From UBA1426 sp052034085 (GTDB taxonomy: Bacteria; Bacillota; Clostridia; Peptostreptococcales; Anaerovoracaceae), in NCBI GenBank assembly GCA_052034085.1, contig JBPOJA010000014.1, positions 1 through 44,480 of the forward strand: a stretch of 44,480 nucleotides of DNA, in the 5' to 3' direction. A program made the position numbers and the translations under genes. Numbering within the stretch: position 1 is the stretch's first letter; the number at the start of each line of letters is the position of its first letter. The notes under the pieces were generated by a model. That model did not search any database, was not told the DNA's origin, and worked only from the letters and a program-made list of their open reading frames with translations. Shown here piece by piece: positions 7,048-15,420 of this stretch.

Positions 7048-8673
7048 CTACATCATGCCCATTCCGCCGCCGCCCATGGGAGGCATTGCCGGTGTGTCTT
7101 CCTTAATATCCACAACACCAGCTTCAGTGGTCAGAAGCATTGAGGATACTGAAGCTGCGTTTTGCAGAGCAGACCTTGTAACCTTTGCGGGATCCACAAT
7201 ACCGGCTTTCATCATGTCCTCATATTTTTCGTTGGCCACGTTGAATCCTACGCCGGCTTTCTCAGCCTTAATCTTGGATACCACTACGGAACCTTCCATG
7301 CCTGCGTTTTCTGCAATCTGCCTCACAGGCTCTTCCAGAGCTCTCATAATAATCCTGGCTCCGGTCTTCATGTCGCCTTCCAGGCTTTCCACATATTCTG
7401 CCACTGTGGGAATCACATTCACAAAGGCGACTCCGCCGCCGGGCACTATGCCCTCTTCAACTGCTGCTCTTGTGGCATTGAGAGCATCTTCTATTCTCAA
7501 CTTTCTTTCCTTCAGCTCTGTTTCAGTCGCTGCACCAACCTGAACAACTGCAACTCCGCCTGAAAGCTTGGCAAGCCTTTCCTGCAGTTTTTCCCTGTCA
7601 AAATCTGATGTGGTCTCTTCAATCTGGACCTTAATCTGAGCTATTCTCGCCTGGATGTCTTCTGACTTTCCTGCGCCGTCTACGATAACAGTATTATCCT
7701 TGTTGACTTTAACGGTTGCGGCTGTTCCCAGCATGTCGAGAGTGGCTTCCTTAAGGTCATAGCCAAGCTCATCGGAAATCACGGTGCCGCCGGTCAGGAT
7801 GGCTATATCTTCCATCATGGCTTTTCTTCTGTCACCAAATCCGGGAGCCTTAACGGCCACACATTCAAAAGTTCCCCTCAGCTTATTTACAACTAAAGTT
7901 GCCAGAGCTTCGCCTTCCACATCTTCAGCGATGATGAGGAGTTTTCTGCCCTGCTGTACGATTTGCTCTAAAATGGGAAGAATATCCTGAATGTTGGTGA
8001 TTTTCTTGTCTGTCAGCAGAATATACGGGTCAGTAACCACTGCTTCCATTTTCTCAGCATCGGTAACCATGTAAGCGGATAAATAACCCCTGTCAAACTG
8101 CATACCTTCCACAACTTCAAGGGTTGTGCCCATTGACTTGGACTCTTCCACAGTAATAACTCCGTCTGTCCCTACTTTGTCCATAGCATCGGCAATCAGA
8201 TCTCCGATTTCGTCTTCGCCGGCTGAAATTGCGGCAACCTGAGCAATCTCATTCTTGCCTTCCACCAGTGTAGAAATCTCCTGAATCTTTTTAACTGCCA
8301 CATCTACTGCACCCTGGATTCCCTTTTTCAGAATCATGGGGTTAGCTCCCGCTGCCACATTTTTGAAACCTTCCCTGATGATGGACTGTGCCAGAAGGGT
8401 TGCTGTGGTAGTACCGTCGCCTGCCACGTCATTGGTTTTGGTCGCAACTTCTTTAACAAGCTGGGCACCCATATTTTCAAAGGCATCCTCCAGCTCAATT
8501 TCTCTTGCAATTGTTACGCCGTCATTTGTAATCATGGGGCTGCCATATTTCTTCTCTAATAGCACATTTCTGCCCTTGGGTCCCAAAGTAATCTTAACTG
8601 TATCTGCCAGCTTATCTACCCCTGCAAGGATCTCTTTCCTGGCCTCTTCGCCGTACTTAATATCTTTTGCCAT
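7048..8673 (-). CDS. groL: Chaperonin GroEL (Hsp60)
   Basis: This 541-residue subunit of the double-ring ATP-driven folding chamber works with GroES in the cytoplasm. Family markers are GPKGRNVLLEK near residue 32, the ATP-binding DGTTTATLLA near residue 87, and the C-terminal Gly-Met tail MGGGGMGMM. Length and termini are normal. The ATG at 8673 (MAKDIKYGEEAR) is preferred over a TTG two codons upstream, with AAAGGAA as ribosome site. It lies 26 bases downstream of groES in a CIRCE-controlled operon. Confidence 0.99.
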   Translation of the reverse strand: MAKDIKYGEEARKEILAGVDKLADTVKITLGPKGRNVLLEKKYGSPMITNDGVTIAREIELEDAFENMGAQLVKEVATKTNDVAGDGTTTATLLAQSIIREGFKNVAAGANPMILKKGIQGAVDVAVKKIQEISTLVEGKNEIAQVAAISAGEDEIGDLIADAMDKVGTDGVITVEESKSMGTTLEVVEGMQFDRGYLSAYMVTDAEKMEAVVTDPYILLTDKKITNIQDILPILEQIVQQGRKLLIIAEDVEGEALATLVVNKLRGTFECVAVKAPGFGDRRKAMMEDIAILTGGTVISDELGYDLKEATLDMLGTAATVKVNKDNTVIVDGAGKSEDIQARIAQIKVQIEETTSDFDREKLQERLAKLSGGVAVVQVGAATETELKERKLRIEDALNATRAAVEEGIVPGGGVAFVNVIPTVAEYVESLEGDMKTGARIIMRALEEPVRQIAENAGMEGSVVVSKIKAEKAGVGFNVANEKYEDMMKAGIVDPAKVTRSALQNAASVSSMLLTTEAGVVDIKEDTPAMPPMGGGGMGMM

Positions 8674-8699
8674 TTCCAAATTCCTTTCTGTTTACTAAA

Positions 8700-8981
8700 T
8701 TATACAATCGCCAGAATATCTCTCTGAGATACTATGGTGTATTCTTCGCCTTCATATTTAATTTCCGTGCCCGCATATTTTGAAAAGATGACTATGTCGC
8801 CAACTTTGACTTCCATGACAACGTCTTTTCCATCTACGACGCCGCCCGGGCCTACCGCCATTACCTCAGCCATCTGTGGTTGTTCCTTGGCCTGTCCCGG
8901 CAATACGATGCCACTCTTTGTCTTTTCCTCGGCTTCTAAACGCTTGATTACAACTCTGTCGCCTAAAGGTTTGATATTCAT
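8700..8981 (-). CDS. groS: Co-chaperonin GroES
   Basis: A 93-residue lid of the GroEL chamber. It begins MNIKPLGDRVVIKRLE and carries the mobile loop at KTKSGIVLPGQAKEQ (about residues 21-35), which docks on GroEL. The start has AAGGAGAAAAGGG upstream. It is the first gene of the heat-shock operon, read from the CIRCE-bearing promoter. Confidence 0.98.
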   Translation of the reverse strand: MNIKPLGDRVVIKRLEAEEKTKSGIVLPGQAKEQPQMAEVMAVGPGGVVDGKDVVMEVKVGDIVIFSKYAGTEIKYEGEEYTIVSQRDILAIV

Positions 8982-9031
8982 TCCCTTTTCTCCTTCCTCT
9001 TGTATAAAAAATCTATATTTTATTCATTTTG

Positions 9032-9058
9032 TTAGCACTCTTACTTGTCGAGTGCTAA
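9032..9058 (-). promoter_or_regulatory. CIRCE operator (HrcA site)
   Basis: A perfect TTAGCACTC-N9-GAGTGCTAA inverted repeat lies just upstream of groES. It is the classical HrcA-binding element, so this operon is repressed by HrcA and induced by heat. hrcA itself is not in the window. Confidence 0.97.
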
Positions 9059-9062
9059 AAAC

Positions 9063-9091
9063 AATCTAATATAAAAATTGACCCGTGTCAA
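9063..9091 (-). promoter_or_regulatory. groESL promoter
   Basis: On the minus strand TTGACA (9086-9091) and TAGATT (9063-9068) are 17 bases apart and immediately precede CIRCE. Transcription should therefore start at or just before the operator. Confidence 0.75.
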
Positions 9092-9118
9092 TAGTTTTTT
9101 GTTCATAATTTCATCCGC

Positions 9119-9934
9119 CTATTTTATACCCCTGACATCGATATTAACGGCGTTAACATTAAATGCCGTCATATATTCCACCTGTCTGGCAACGGCGGTC
9201 TGTATATCTTTACCCACATTTTGAATGGGATAACCATATTTCATGATTACCCAGAGGTTGATTGTCACGCCTTCTTCGCTGCTCTCAACCCCAACACGCA
9301 GAACACTGTCCATGCCCTCAAGTTTTTCGCTTTCATAGGTGGCGATATCCACTAACACTTTATCCGAAAGGTCATAGTCGCCAAGAAAACTGAAAGTAGG
9401 CCTCACAACTGTCTTTTCGGAAAAAGTGGTCTTGCCTCCCCTGCTTCTGAATATCTGCAGCGGGTCCAGTATATATCCTGAAAATTGCCGTTTGATCTGA
9501 AAAGTGGGAGCAGGTATTACATGCTTGCCCATTTCTTTTCTCTGCTTTCCTGCGATTTCGCGCTGATCTTCGGTTGTGATTTCTTCAATGGGAATGAGTT
9601 TTGTAAGTGCCGGCAAGCCCAGCCTTTTTCTGATTTTTTCTATCATATCCTCCGAGGTTCCGATGATCAGTATGCCCGGTGGGTCCATTTCAGCTATCTT
9701 TTCTTTTACCTGGCTTCTGTGCTCCTCGTCGGTAAAAAGAGCAGTTTTTATGGCGCCGATTTTCGTATTCTGCCGCTTGGCAGAAATGCCTGCAATAACC
9801 CTGTTGCCATAAATAAACAGGCCATCGTCGACAATGGCATCCAGATCCAGTTCCCTGCAAAGGTTCATGGCGTGATAGCTTTTTCCTGTGCCGCTTTTGC
9901 CATAAAGGCCGTAAACGTTCATGCTTGCCAACAT
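9119..9934 (-). CDS. P-loop ATPase fused to an Asp23/Gls24-type domain
   Basis: The protein has 271 residues in two parts. The N-terminal half begins with a Walker A motif, GKSGTGKS (residues 12-19), close to the start. It is followed by IVDDGLFIYG and PPGILIIGTSEDM, as in small nucleotide-binding switch domains. From about residue 165 the C-terminal part resembles Asp23/Gls24 envelope-stress proteins: TVVRPTFSFLGDYDLSDKVL, then EGVTINLWVIMKYGYPI, QTAVARQVEYMTAF and VNAVNIDV. Function is unknown; a nucleotide-gated partner of Asp23-type scaffolds is an inference. The start may be 9934 or the ATG at 9922, since neither has a good ribosome site. It is divergent from ferredoxin. Confidence 0.75.
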   Translation of the reverse strand: MLASMNVYGLYGKSGTGKSYHAMNLCRELDLDAIVDDGLFIYGNRVIAGISAKRQNTKIGAIKTALFTDEEHRSQVKEKIAEMDPPGILIIGTSEDMIEKIRKRLGLPALTKLIPIEEITTEDQREIAGKQRKEMGKHVIPAPTFQIKRQFSGYILDPLQIFRSRGGKTTFSEKTVVRPTFSFLGDYDLSDKVLVDIATYESEKLEGMDSVLRVGVESSEEGVTINLWVIMKYGYPIQNVGKDIQTAVARQVEYMTAFNVNAVNIDVRGIK

Positions 9935-9979
9935 TCTCGCTTTCTGTTATACTTCCCTCGGATAAAGGAGGTGTTTATC

Positions 9980-10150
9980 ATGGCATTTTTTATCGAAGAT
10001 ACCTGCATTGCCTGCGGTGTCTGCGTCCCCGAATGTCCTACGGAAGCAATTTCCGAAGGGGATCCGGTTTACATCATCGATCCTGACAACTGCATAGACT
10101 GCGGAGCCTGTGCCGATGTATGTCCCACGGATTCACCCGTTCAGCTGTAA
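9980..10150 (+). CDS. 2[4Fe-4S] ferredoxin
   Basis: A 56-residue low-potential electron carrier of the clostridial type. It has two cluster motifs, CIACGVCVPECP (from residue 10) and CIDCGACADVCP. It is small, acidic and soluble. The ATG at 9980 follows AAAGGAGG by eight bases. It is a likely electron donor to the Rnf complex encoded at 31867-36859. A tight GAAA-loop terminator follows, so it forms a one-gene transcript. Confidence 0.97.
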   Translation: MAFFIEDTCIACGVCVPECPTEAISEGDPVYIIDPDNCIDCGACADVCPTDSPVQL

Positions 10151-10173
10151 CATAAAAACTGGTTTTACGTATC

Positions 10174-10208
10174 AATAACCGTTTCGAAAGAAACGGTTAT
10201 TTTCTTTA
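10174..10208. terminator. Ferredoxin terminator with GAAA loop
   Basis: A perfect 12-base stem (10174-10185 and 10190-10201) closes a GAAA tetraloop and is followed by TTTCTTT. It sits between the convergent ferredoxin and rex genes and may serve both. Confidence 0.9.
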
Positions 10209-10225
10209 AATATGTATCATATTTT

Positions 10226-10861
10226 CTATTCTTCGCTGTGATTCAGATAGTAGGCCAAAGTGTTGAGGCTGTCGCTTAGATGGACGTTTTCAAGGATTAT
10301 GCCCTCACCCACCTCTATGTCTATAGGTGCAAAATTCCAGACTCCCCTTACTTTTCCTTTGGTAAACTTATCCGCTACATCCTGGGCGCTGTTTTTAGAA
10401 GTGCATATGATTCCTATATCAACCTGATTATCCCTGAGATAGTCATCCAGGTTTTCATAGTCCTGAACTTCAATGTCGTTTATGCTGATGCCTATCAGTT
10501 TGGGATTGACATCAAACATGGCGCTTATTATAAAACCCCTTTTGTAGTAATTTGCATAGTTTGCTATGGCCTGTCCCAGATTTCCGCTGCCTACAATAAC
10601 CATTGTGTAGTCGCGGTTGAGTCCGATAATCAGCCCCAGCTGGTCAAACAGACTGGACACATTGTAGCCATAACCCTGCTGTCCAAATCCCCCGAAGTTG
10701 TTAAAATCTTGTCGTATCTGAGAGGCTGTATAACCCGTCAGATTTCCCAGTTCGCTGGAAGAGATTCTCTCAATGCCCTTCCTCTTAAGTTCTCCCAATA
10801 CTCTTCTGTAGCGGGGAAGGCGTCTGATAACCGCCGGTGAAATTTTTGATTTTTCTTTCAT
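10226..10861 (-). CDS. rex: Redox-sensing transcriptional repressor Rex
   Basis: This 211-residue NADH/NAD+ sensor represses fermentation and electron-transfer genes until NADH rises. A winged helix occupies about residues 1-80 (SSELGNLTGYTASQIRQDFN). A Rossmann domain follows with VIVGSGNLGQAIANY (about 88-102), and the C-terminal helix ends in LAYYLNHSEE for domain swapping. Length and motifs are those of a functional Rex. It is divergent from the ABC-F gene with overlapping promoters. I see no clear Rex operator in the gap between them. Confidence 0.97.
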   Translation of the reverse strand: MKEKSKISPAVIRRLPRYRRVLGELKRKGIERISSSELGNLTGYTASQIRQDFNNFGGFGQQGYGYNVSSLFDQLGLIIGLNRDYTMVIVGSGNLGQAIANYANYYKRGFIISAMFDVNPKLIGISINDIEVQDYENLDDYLRDNQVDIGIICTSKNSAQDVADKFTKGKVRGVWNFAPIDIEVGEGIILENVHLSDSLNTLAYYLNHSEE

Positions 10862-10887
10862 ATCCCTTCTCTTTCAGAATTAAATTG

Positions 10888-10916
10888 TTGATACTCTTAA
10901 ACTTACTATCTATAAT
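10888..10916 (+). promoter_or_regulatory. Promoter of the ABC-F gene
   Basis: TTGATA (10888-10893) and TATAAT (10911-10916) are 17 bases apart. The -10 overlaps the -10 of the opposing rex promoter. Confidence 0.65.
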
Positions 10917-10940
10917 AAATGCAAAAGCCGATAAAATCAA
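10912..10940 (-). promoter_or_regulatory. Promoter of rex
   Basis: On the minus strand TTGATT (10935-10940) and TATTAT (10912-10917) are 17 bases apart. It shares five bases of its -10 with the opposing promoter, so only one can be occupied at a time. Confidence 0.6.
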
Positions 10941-10961
10941 GATTTATACAGGAATTTTCTA

Positions 10962-12896
10962 ATGCTTGCACTTTCCGTATCCAATGTATCCAAATCCTTC
11001 GGAACCAATCCGATCCTCGACGGAGTTTCCTTTAATGTTAACCGTGGTGACAGGATTGGTATTGTGGGCTCCAACGGGGCGGGAAAAACCACCCTGCTTT
11101 CCATAATAGCCGGCGAACTGCAGCCGGACTCAGGCGATATTTACATTTCGCCGGAGGAAAGTCTGGGTTATCTTAGACAAAAAAATAACATCTTTGCGCA
11201 GGCTCATGTTTACGACGAGCTCCTTTCTGTCTTCTCGGAAATCATAGAAAAAGAAAAGCGATTCAAAGAAATATCCTCTCTTATGGCAAAAGAAAAAGAT
11301 GCCTCAGCTTTGGAGCTTCTGATGAAGGAGTATAATGCCCTTGCCCTTGAACTTGAACATTCGCACAGTTTCAGCTATGAAAGTCAGGTAAAAGGCATGC
11401 TGACCCGCATGTCTTTTGGTGAAGAATATTATCATAAAGAAATTTCCACCCTGTCCGGAGGTGAACGCACCAGGCTGGCACTGGCCGCCCTGCTTTTAAA
11501 ACAGCCCTCCCTTCTCCTCCTGGATGAACCTACCAATCATCTGGATGCAGAAACACTTGGCTGGCTGGAACAATTTCTAAGCAACTACCGGGGCAGTCTG
11601 CTGATAGTCTCCCACGACCGCTATTTTCTGGACAAAACCGTCAACCGTATCTTTGAACTTGAAAATGAAACTCTGACAGCCTACAAGGGTAATTATTCTG
11701 CTTATGCCTCAATGAAAAAAGAAAGGCTTGGGTATGATCTAAAGCACTACATTCACCAAATGCGGGAAATAGAAAGACAGGAAGATATGATTCGCAGGCT
11801 GGCCCAGCACAAAACGGAAAAACTTGCCAAAAGGGCCAAATCCGTGCAGAAACGCCTTGACAGGATGGACAGACCGCAAAAGCCCGGATTTGACAGAGAT
11901 CCCATGTCTTTGCACTTTAAAGAAAATTATCCCAGTGGGAACGATGTCCTTTTTGTGCGCAACTTGTCGATGAGTTACGGCAAGAATACGCTCTTTGAAA
12001 ACCTGAATCTGCACATAAGAAAAGGTGAAAAGGTCTGTCTTGTGGGAGCCAACGGCATTGGAAAAACCACCTTCCTTAACATTTTGACGGAAAAATTCCC
12101 GCCTGGCTCAGGAGAATTTCAATACGGCCAAAATGTGCAGAAGGCATATTATGACCAGCAGCAGGCTCTTTTACACAAGGACCATACCGTGCTGGAAGAA
12201 ATTCATGGGGATTATCGCCTTTATAGCCAGTCCCAGCTTCGGGGCTTTCTGGGGCGGTTCAATTTTCATGGTGACGATGTCTATAAAAAGGTGGAGGATC
12301 TCTCCGGTGGCGAGCGGGCTAAACTTTCCCTGCTTAAGCTCATGTTGTCAGGGGCCAATTTCCTCATAATGGACGAGCCCACCAATCATCTGGACATTCA
12401 AGCAAAGGAAGCCTTCGAAGATGCTGTGCTGGATTTCCCCGGCACGGTGCTGATAGTATCCCACGACAGATACCTGCTAAGCAAAATACCTGAAAGAATC
12501 ATCGAACTGACCCGGGACTCTTTTGTGGAATATCCCGGTAATTATGAGTACTACCTGGAAAAATCTTCAGCAAATAAAAAAGATGCAGCAGACGAAACAA
12601 AGCCACTTCTGAACCATAGAGCAACCACCATGCCGACTTTGAAAGAGATCAAGGCAGAAAACAGGAGAAAGGCCAAGGAAGAAGAAGCCAGACGGCAGAG
12701 ACTGGCCCGGGACATTGAAAGCGCAGAAGAAAACATACATCGCCTTGAAAGCGAAGTCGCCAGAATAGAAACTGAACTGTGCAAAGAAGAAATCTACAGC
12801 AATCCGGAATTATCTTATAATTTTTCAAAAGAGCTTGAAAAAGCTAAGCTTGAGCTGGACTCTGCCTATAATCACTGGCTTGAACTGAAAGAATAA
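10962..12896 (+). CDS. ABC-F family ATPase (ribosome-associated), Uup/YdiF-like
   Basis: The protein has 644 residues, two ABC domains and no membrane segments. Walker A motifs are GSNGAGKT (near residue 36) and GANGIGKT; signature motifs are LSGGERTRLAL and LSGGERAKLSL; Walker B motifs are LLLLDEPTNHLD and FLIMDEPTNHLD. A P-site tRNA interaction linker rich in Lys/Arg lies between the domains. A charged coiled coil of about 90 residues forms the C-terminus. ABC-F proteins act on the ribosome in stalled translation or antibiotic protection. Nothing here points to a resistance type. The start has AGGA upstream. Confidence 0.93.
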   Translation: MLALSVSNVSKSFGTNPILDGVSFNVNRGDRIGIVGSNGAGKTTLLSIIAGELQPDSGDIYISPEESLGYLRQKNNIFAQAHVYDELLSVFSEIIEKEKRFKEISSLMAKEKDASALELLMKEYNALALELEHSHSFSYESQVKGMLTRMSFGEEYYHKEISTLSGGERTRLALAALLLKQPSLLLLDEPTNHLDAETLGWLEQFLSNYRGSLLIVSHDRYFLDKTVNRIFELENETLTAYKGNYSAYASMKKERLGYDLKHYIHQMREIERQEDMIRRLAQHKTEKLAKRAKSVQKRLDRMDRPQKPGFDRDPMSLHFKENYPSGNDVLFVRNLSMSYGKNTLFENLNLHIRKGEKVCLVGANGIGKTTFLNILTEKFPPGSGEFQYGQNVQKAYYDQQQALLHKDHTVLEEIHGDYRLYSQSQLRGFLGRFNFHGDDVYKKVEDLSGGERAKLSLLKLMLSGANFLIMDEPTNHLDIQAKEAFEDAVLDFPGTVLIVSHDRYLLSKIPERIIELTRDSFVEYPGNYEYYLEKSSANKKDAADETKPLLNHRATTMPTLKEIKAENRRKAKEEEARRQRLARDIESAEENIHRLESEVARIETELCKEEIYSNPELSYNFSKELEKAKLELDSAYNHWLELKE

Positions 12897-12905
12897 AAAA
12901 AGTGC

Positions 12906-12934
12906 TTGCAGGTTTTACATCCTTGACTTATAAT
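12906..12934 (+). promoter_or_regulatory. acpP promoter
   Basis: TTGCAG (12906-12911) and a perfect TATAAT (12929-12934) are 17 bases apart. They begin ten bases after the ABC-F stop and give a leader of about 45 bases. Confidence 0.75.
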
Positions 12935-12985
12935 GGGCTTTGATAATCAGCCGGACAAGGGATTCCGGCATTACGGAGGTTGAAA

Positions 12986-13219
12986 ATGGTATTTGATAAA
13001 ATTAAAGAATTAATCGTTGATCAGTTAGGCGTAGATGAAGACTCCATTACTGCCACTACTCATCTGATGAAGGATCTGGAGGCAGACTCTCTGGATGCAG
13101 TGGAAATCATCATGGCAATTGAAGACGAATTTGGCTTTGAAGTTCCTGACGAAGATGCTGAGAAATTCCAGGTTGTCGGTGACATTGTAAAATATGTAGA
13201 AGAAAAAATGGTATCCTAG
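12986..13219 (+). CDS. acpP: Acyl carrier protein
   Basis: A 77-residue acidic carrier of growing acyl chains in fatty acid synthesis. The phosphopantetheine serine is in EADSLDAVEIIMAIEDEFG (near residue 36). The ATG at 12986 is chosen because GGAGG lies seven bases upstream; an in-frame TTG six bases earlier is less likely. It has its own promoter and terminator and no neighbouring fab genes. Confidence 0.97.
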   Translation: MVFDKIKELIVDQLGVDEDSITATTHLMKDLEADSLDAVEIIMAIEDEFGFEVPDEDAEKFQVVGDIVKYVEEKMVS

Positions 13220-13230
13220 GATACAAAACG

Positions 13231-13257
13231 AAAACACCCGGTTTTGCCGGGTGTTTT
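13231..13257. terminator. Two-way terminator between acpP and tsaD
   Basis: AAAACACCCGG (13231-13241) pairs perfectly with CCGGGTGTTTT (13247-13257) around a TTTTG loop. A- and T-runs on either side suit the two converging transcripts. Confidence 0.92.
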
Positions 13258-14273
13258 TATAGTTTCAGATTGGGATAGGCGTCCAGGCTCATGTCATCCA
13301 CCTGGCCGCCTTTATATTTATAATAGCCGGCGCAGGCAATCATGGCGGCATTATCGGTGCACAGCGACAGGGGCGGAAAATAAAACTCTGCCCCCAGGGT
13401 CTGACAGGCCGCCGCCAGCTGCTTTCTCAGAAGGCTGTTTGCCGCTACCCCTCCTGCAAGAACCAGTTTCTTTTCTCCTGTTCTTTCAATAGCCATCATA
13501 GCTTTGGATACCAGTACATCCACCACCGACTGCTGAAAGGCGGCCGCCACATCTTTAACATTGACATCCAGTTCTTTTTGCCTCTGAGAATTTAAGTGAT
13601 TTAAAACCGCCGTTTTAAGCCCGCTGAAGCTGAAATCCAGGCTGTCTTTCTCCAGCATAACTCTTTTGAACTCAATGCTGTCCGGATTTCCTTCCCGGGC
13701 TGCCTGGTCTATTTTGGGGCCTCCGGGATAACCGAGACCAAGCACTCTGGCCACTTTGTCAAAAGCTTCTCCTGCCGCATCGTCTCTGGTTCTCCCCAGC
13801 AGCTCAAATTCGTTGTAATCTTTTACATGAAACAGATGGGTATGACCTCCTGAAACTACCAAGGATAAAAAAGGTGGCTCCAGATTCTCGTAGGCAATAT
13901 AGTTGGCGCCTATATGCCCGCCTATATGGTGGACTCCCACCAGAGGAATCCCCTTGGCATAAGCAAAAGCCTTGGCCGTTGCGACCCCTATGAGAAGGGC
14001 TCCCACCAGCCCGGGCCCGTTGGTCACTGCGATAAGATCAACCTCATCCAGCGTGATGCCGGCCTTTGCCATAGCCCTTTCGCATACCGGATTTATATTT
14101 TCCAGGTGATGGCGGGAAGCTATTTCAGGCACCACCCCACCAAAAACCTCATGCACTTCTATCTGTGAAGAAACCACGTCGGACAGCACTTTCCTGCCAT
14201 CAGCAGTAACAGCCACGGCTGTTTCGTCGCAGCTTGTCTCAAATGCCAGGGTTATGAATTCGCCGTTTTTCAT
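13257..14273 (-). CDS. tsaD: tRNA t6A37 threonylcarbamoyltransferase TsaD
   Basis: This 338-residue ASKHA-fold enzyme moves threonylcarbamoyl to A37 of ANN-decoding tRNAs, with TsaB and TsaE. Motifs are LAFETSCDETAVAV at the N-terminus, metal-binding HHIGGHIGANYIA, VSGGHTHLFHV, and LAGGVAANSLLRK. The ATG at 14273 overlaps the rimI stop as ATGA and has GGAGAAAGAA upstream, so I prefer it to a GTG at 14285. It is the last gene of the ribU-tsaE-tsaB-rimI-tsaD unit. Confidence 0.97.
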   Translation of the reverse strand: MKNGEFITLAFETSCDETAVAVTADGRKVLSDVVSSQIEVHEVFGGVVPEIASRHHLENINPVCERAMAKAGITLDEVDLIAVTNGPGLVGALLIGVATAKAFAYAKGIPLVGVHHIGGHIGANYIAYENLEPPFLSLVVSGGHTHLFHVKDYNEFELLGRTRDDAAGEAFDKVARVLGLGYPGGPKIDQAAREGNPDSIEFKRVMLEKDSLDFSFSGLKTAVLNHLNSQRQKELDVNVKDVAAAFQQSVVDVLVSKAMMAIERTGEKKLVLAGGVAANSLLRKQLAAACQTLGAEFYFPPLSLCTDNAAMIACAGYYKYKGGQVDDMSLDAYPNLKL

Positions 14274-14713
14274 TTCTTTCTCCACAAAATCAATGCGTCT
14301 TCCATGTTATCCGAATAATATTCCTTACGGATGCCTTCCTGCCTGAAATCAAACTTCTCATACAGGCTGATGGCGGCCTGGTTGGAAGCTCTCACCTCCA
14401 AAGTGTGGCAGTCGATGCCATTATCTTCGGTGATTTCCAGAAGCTCATTCAGGATCTTTGCACCTATGCCCTGGCGCCTGAAATCAGGATGCACCGTCAG
14501 GTTGGTAATGTGGCCCTCACCCTCCACCTGCCATAAACCCACATAACCCAGCAACATGCCGTCCTGTTCGGCAACCAGATAAACAGCCAGTGAATTGTCG
14601 CTTAACTCTTTTTTGAATGCTTTCTCGCTCCAGGGGCATTCAAAGCAAATCCGATCCAGTTCCGCCATGGCTTTTGCATCTTTAGAAACCGCTCTCCTTA
14701 TGGTAACACTCAT
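14270..14713 (-). CDS. rimI: Ribosomal protein S18-alanine N-acetyltransferase RimI
   Basis: A 147-residue GNAT enzyme that acetylates protein N-termini, classically ribosomal S18. The acetyl-CoA loop is NLTVHPDFRRQGIGAKIL (about residues 72-89), followed by LEVRASNQAAISLYEKFDF. ATGA overlaps link it to tsaB upstream and tsaD downstream, the usual Firmicute arrangement. Confidence 0.93.
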   Translation of the reverse strand: MSVTIRRAVSKDAKAMAELDRICFECPWSEKAFKKELSDNSLAVYLVAEQDGMLLGYVGLWQVEGEGHITNLTVHPDFRRQGIGAKILNELLEITEDNGIDCHTLEVRASNQAAISLYEKFDFRQEGIRKEYYSDNMEDALILWRKK

Positions 14714-15420
14714 TCGCTTTGCCTCCCTTCTTCAGAAAGTCTCCTTTCTTCCAGCTTCCTCTGAGCTTCTGCCTGCCTCAGATAAACGGGTTTTATGTGA
14801 TGATAATCAGTAGCGGCTGCCAAGTCCCCGTCACCCTGATATCCCTTGAGCATTTCAAATGCTTCCTCTGCCACTGATTTTGCCCTTTGATGATTTTCGT
14901 AGTCATCGCCCAGGAAAAGCACTTCAACCGGATTGGATTCACAGTATGCCTGAACAAGTTCCAGAAATTCATCCATTCCCCGGGCTTTATCCTCTATTAC
15001 TGACGCATACTGCCGGCCCTGCTTTATATATCCGCCACAGTAAACCTGTGACCTTCTGGCATCCAGTACCGGGCAAATCAGTCCCGGGAACTCACCCGCA
15101 TTTCTTGCCAGAGCTTTCAGGCTGGGAACTCCAACAACGGGAAGGTTCAAGGCCTGGGCCATAGCCTTGGCCGTTGCTATTCCTATTCTGATGCCTGTAA
15201 AAGATCCCGGACCCAAAGATACGGCAATATGAGTCACATCGCCTATTGACAATTCACATTCGGACAACAGTTCGTCCACCATTGGAATAACCCTCTGCAG
15301 GTGGGAAAACTTCCTGTCCCCCTGCTTCTCGTGAATTTCCCATTCACTCCCGTCAGCTTCGGCAGTCAATAGTGCCACCGAAGCATAGAGCCCTGTGGTT
15401 TCAATGGCCAGTATCTTCAT
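14710..15420 (-). CDS. tsaB: t6A biosynthesis scaffold TsaB
   Basis: A 236-residue ASKHA-fold partner that dimerises with TsaD and is needed for t6A formation. It begins MKILAIETTGLYASVALL. It has VSLGPGSFTGIRIGIATAKA near residue 66, a signature of the family, and the later CPVLDARRSQVYCGGY segment. The C-terminal tail is charged. It overlaps tsaE by four bases and rimI by four bases. Confidence 0.95.
   Translation of the reverse strand: MKILAIETTGLYASVALLTAEADGSEWEIHEKQGDRKFSHLQRVIPMVDELLSECELSIGDVTHIAVSLGPGSFTGIRIGIATAKAMAQALNLPVVGVPSLKALARNAGEFPGLICPVLDARRSQVYCGGYIKQGRQYASVIEDKARGMDEFLELVQAYCESNPVEVLFLGDDYENHQRAKSVAEEAFEMLKGYQGDGDLAAATDYHHIKPVYLRQAEAQRKLEERRLSEEGRQSE

Noticed and set aside
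10862..10961. Possible Rex operator near TTGTTGATACTCTTAAAC
   Set aside because: The right half does not match the inverted half-site TTAACAA, so it falls short of the clostridial Rex consensus.
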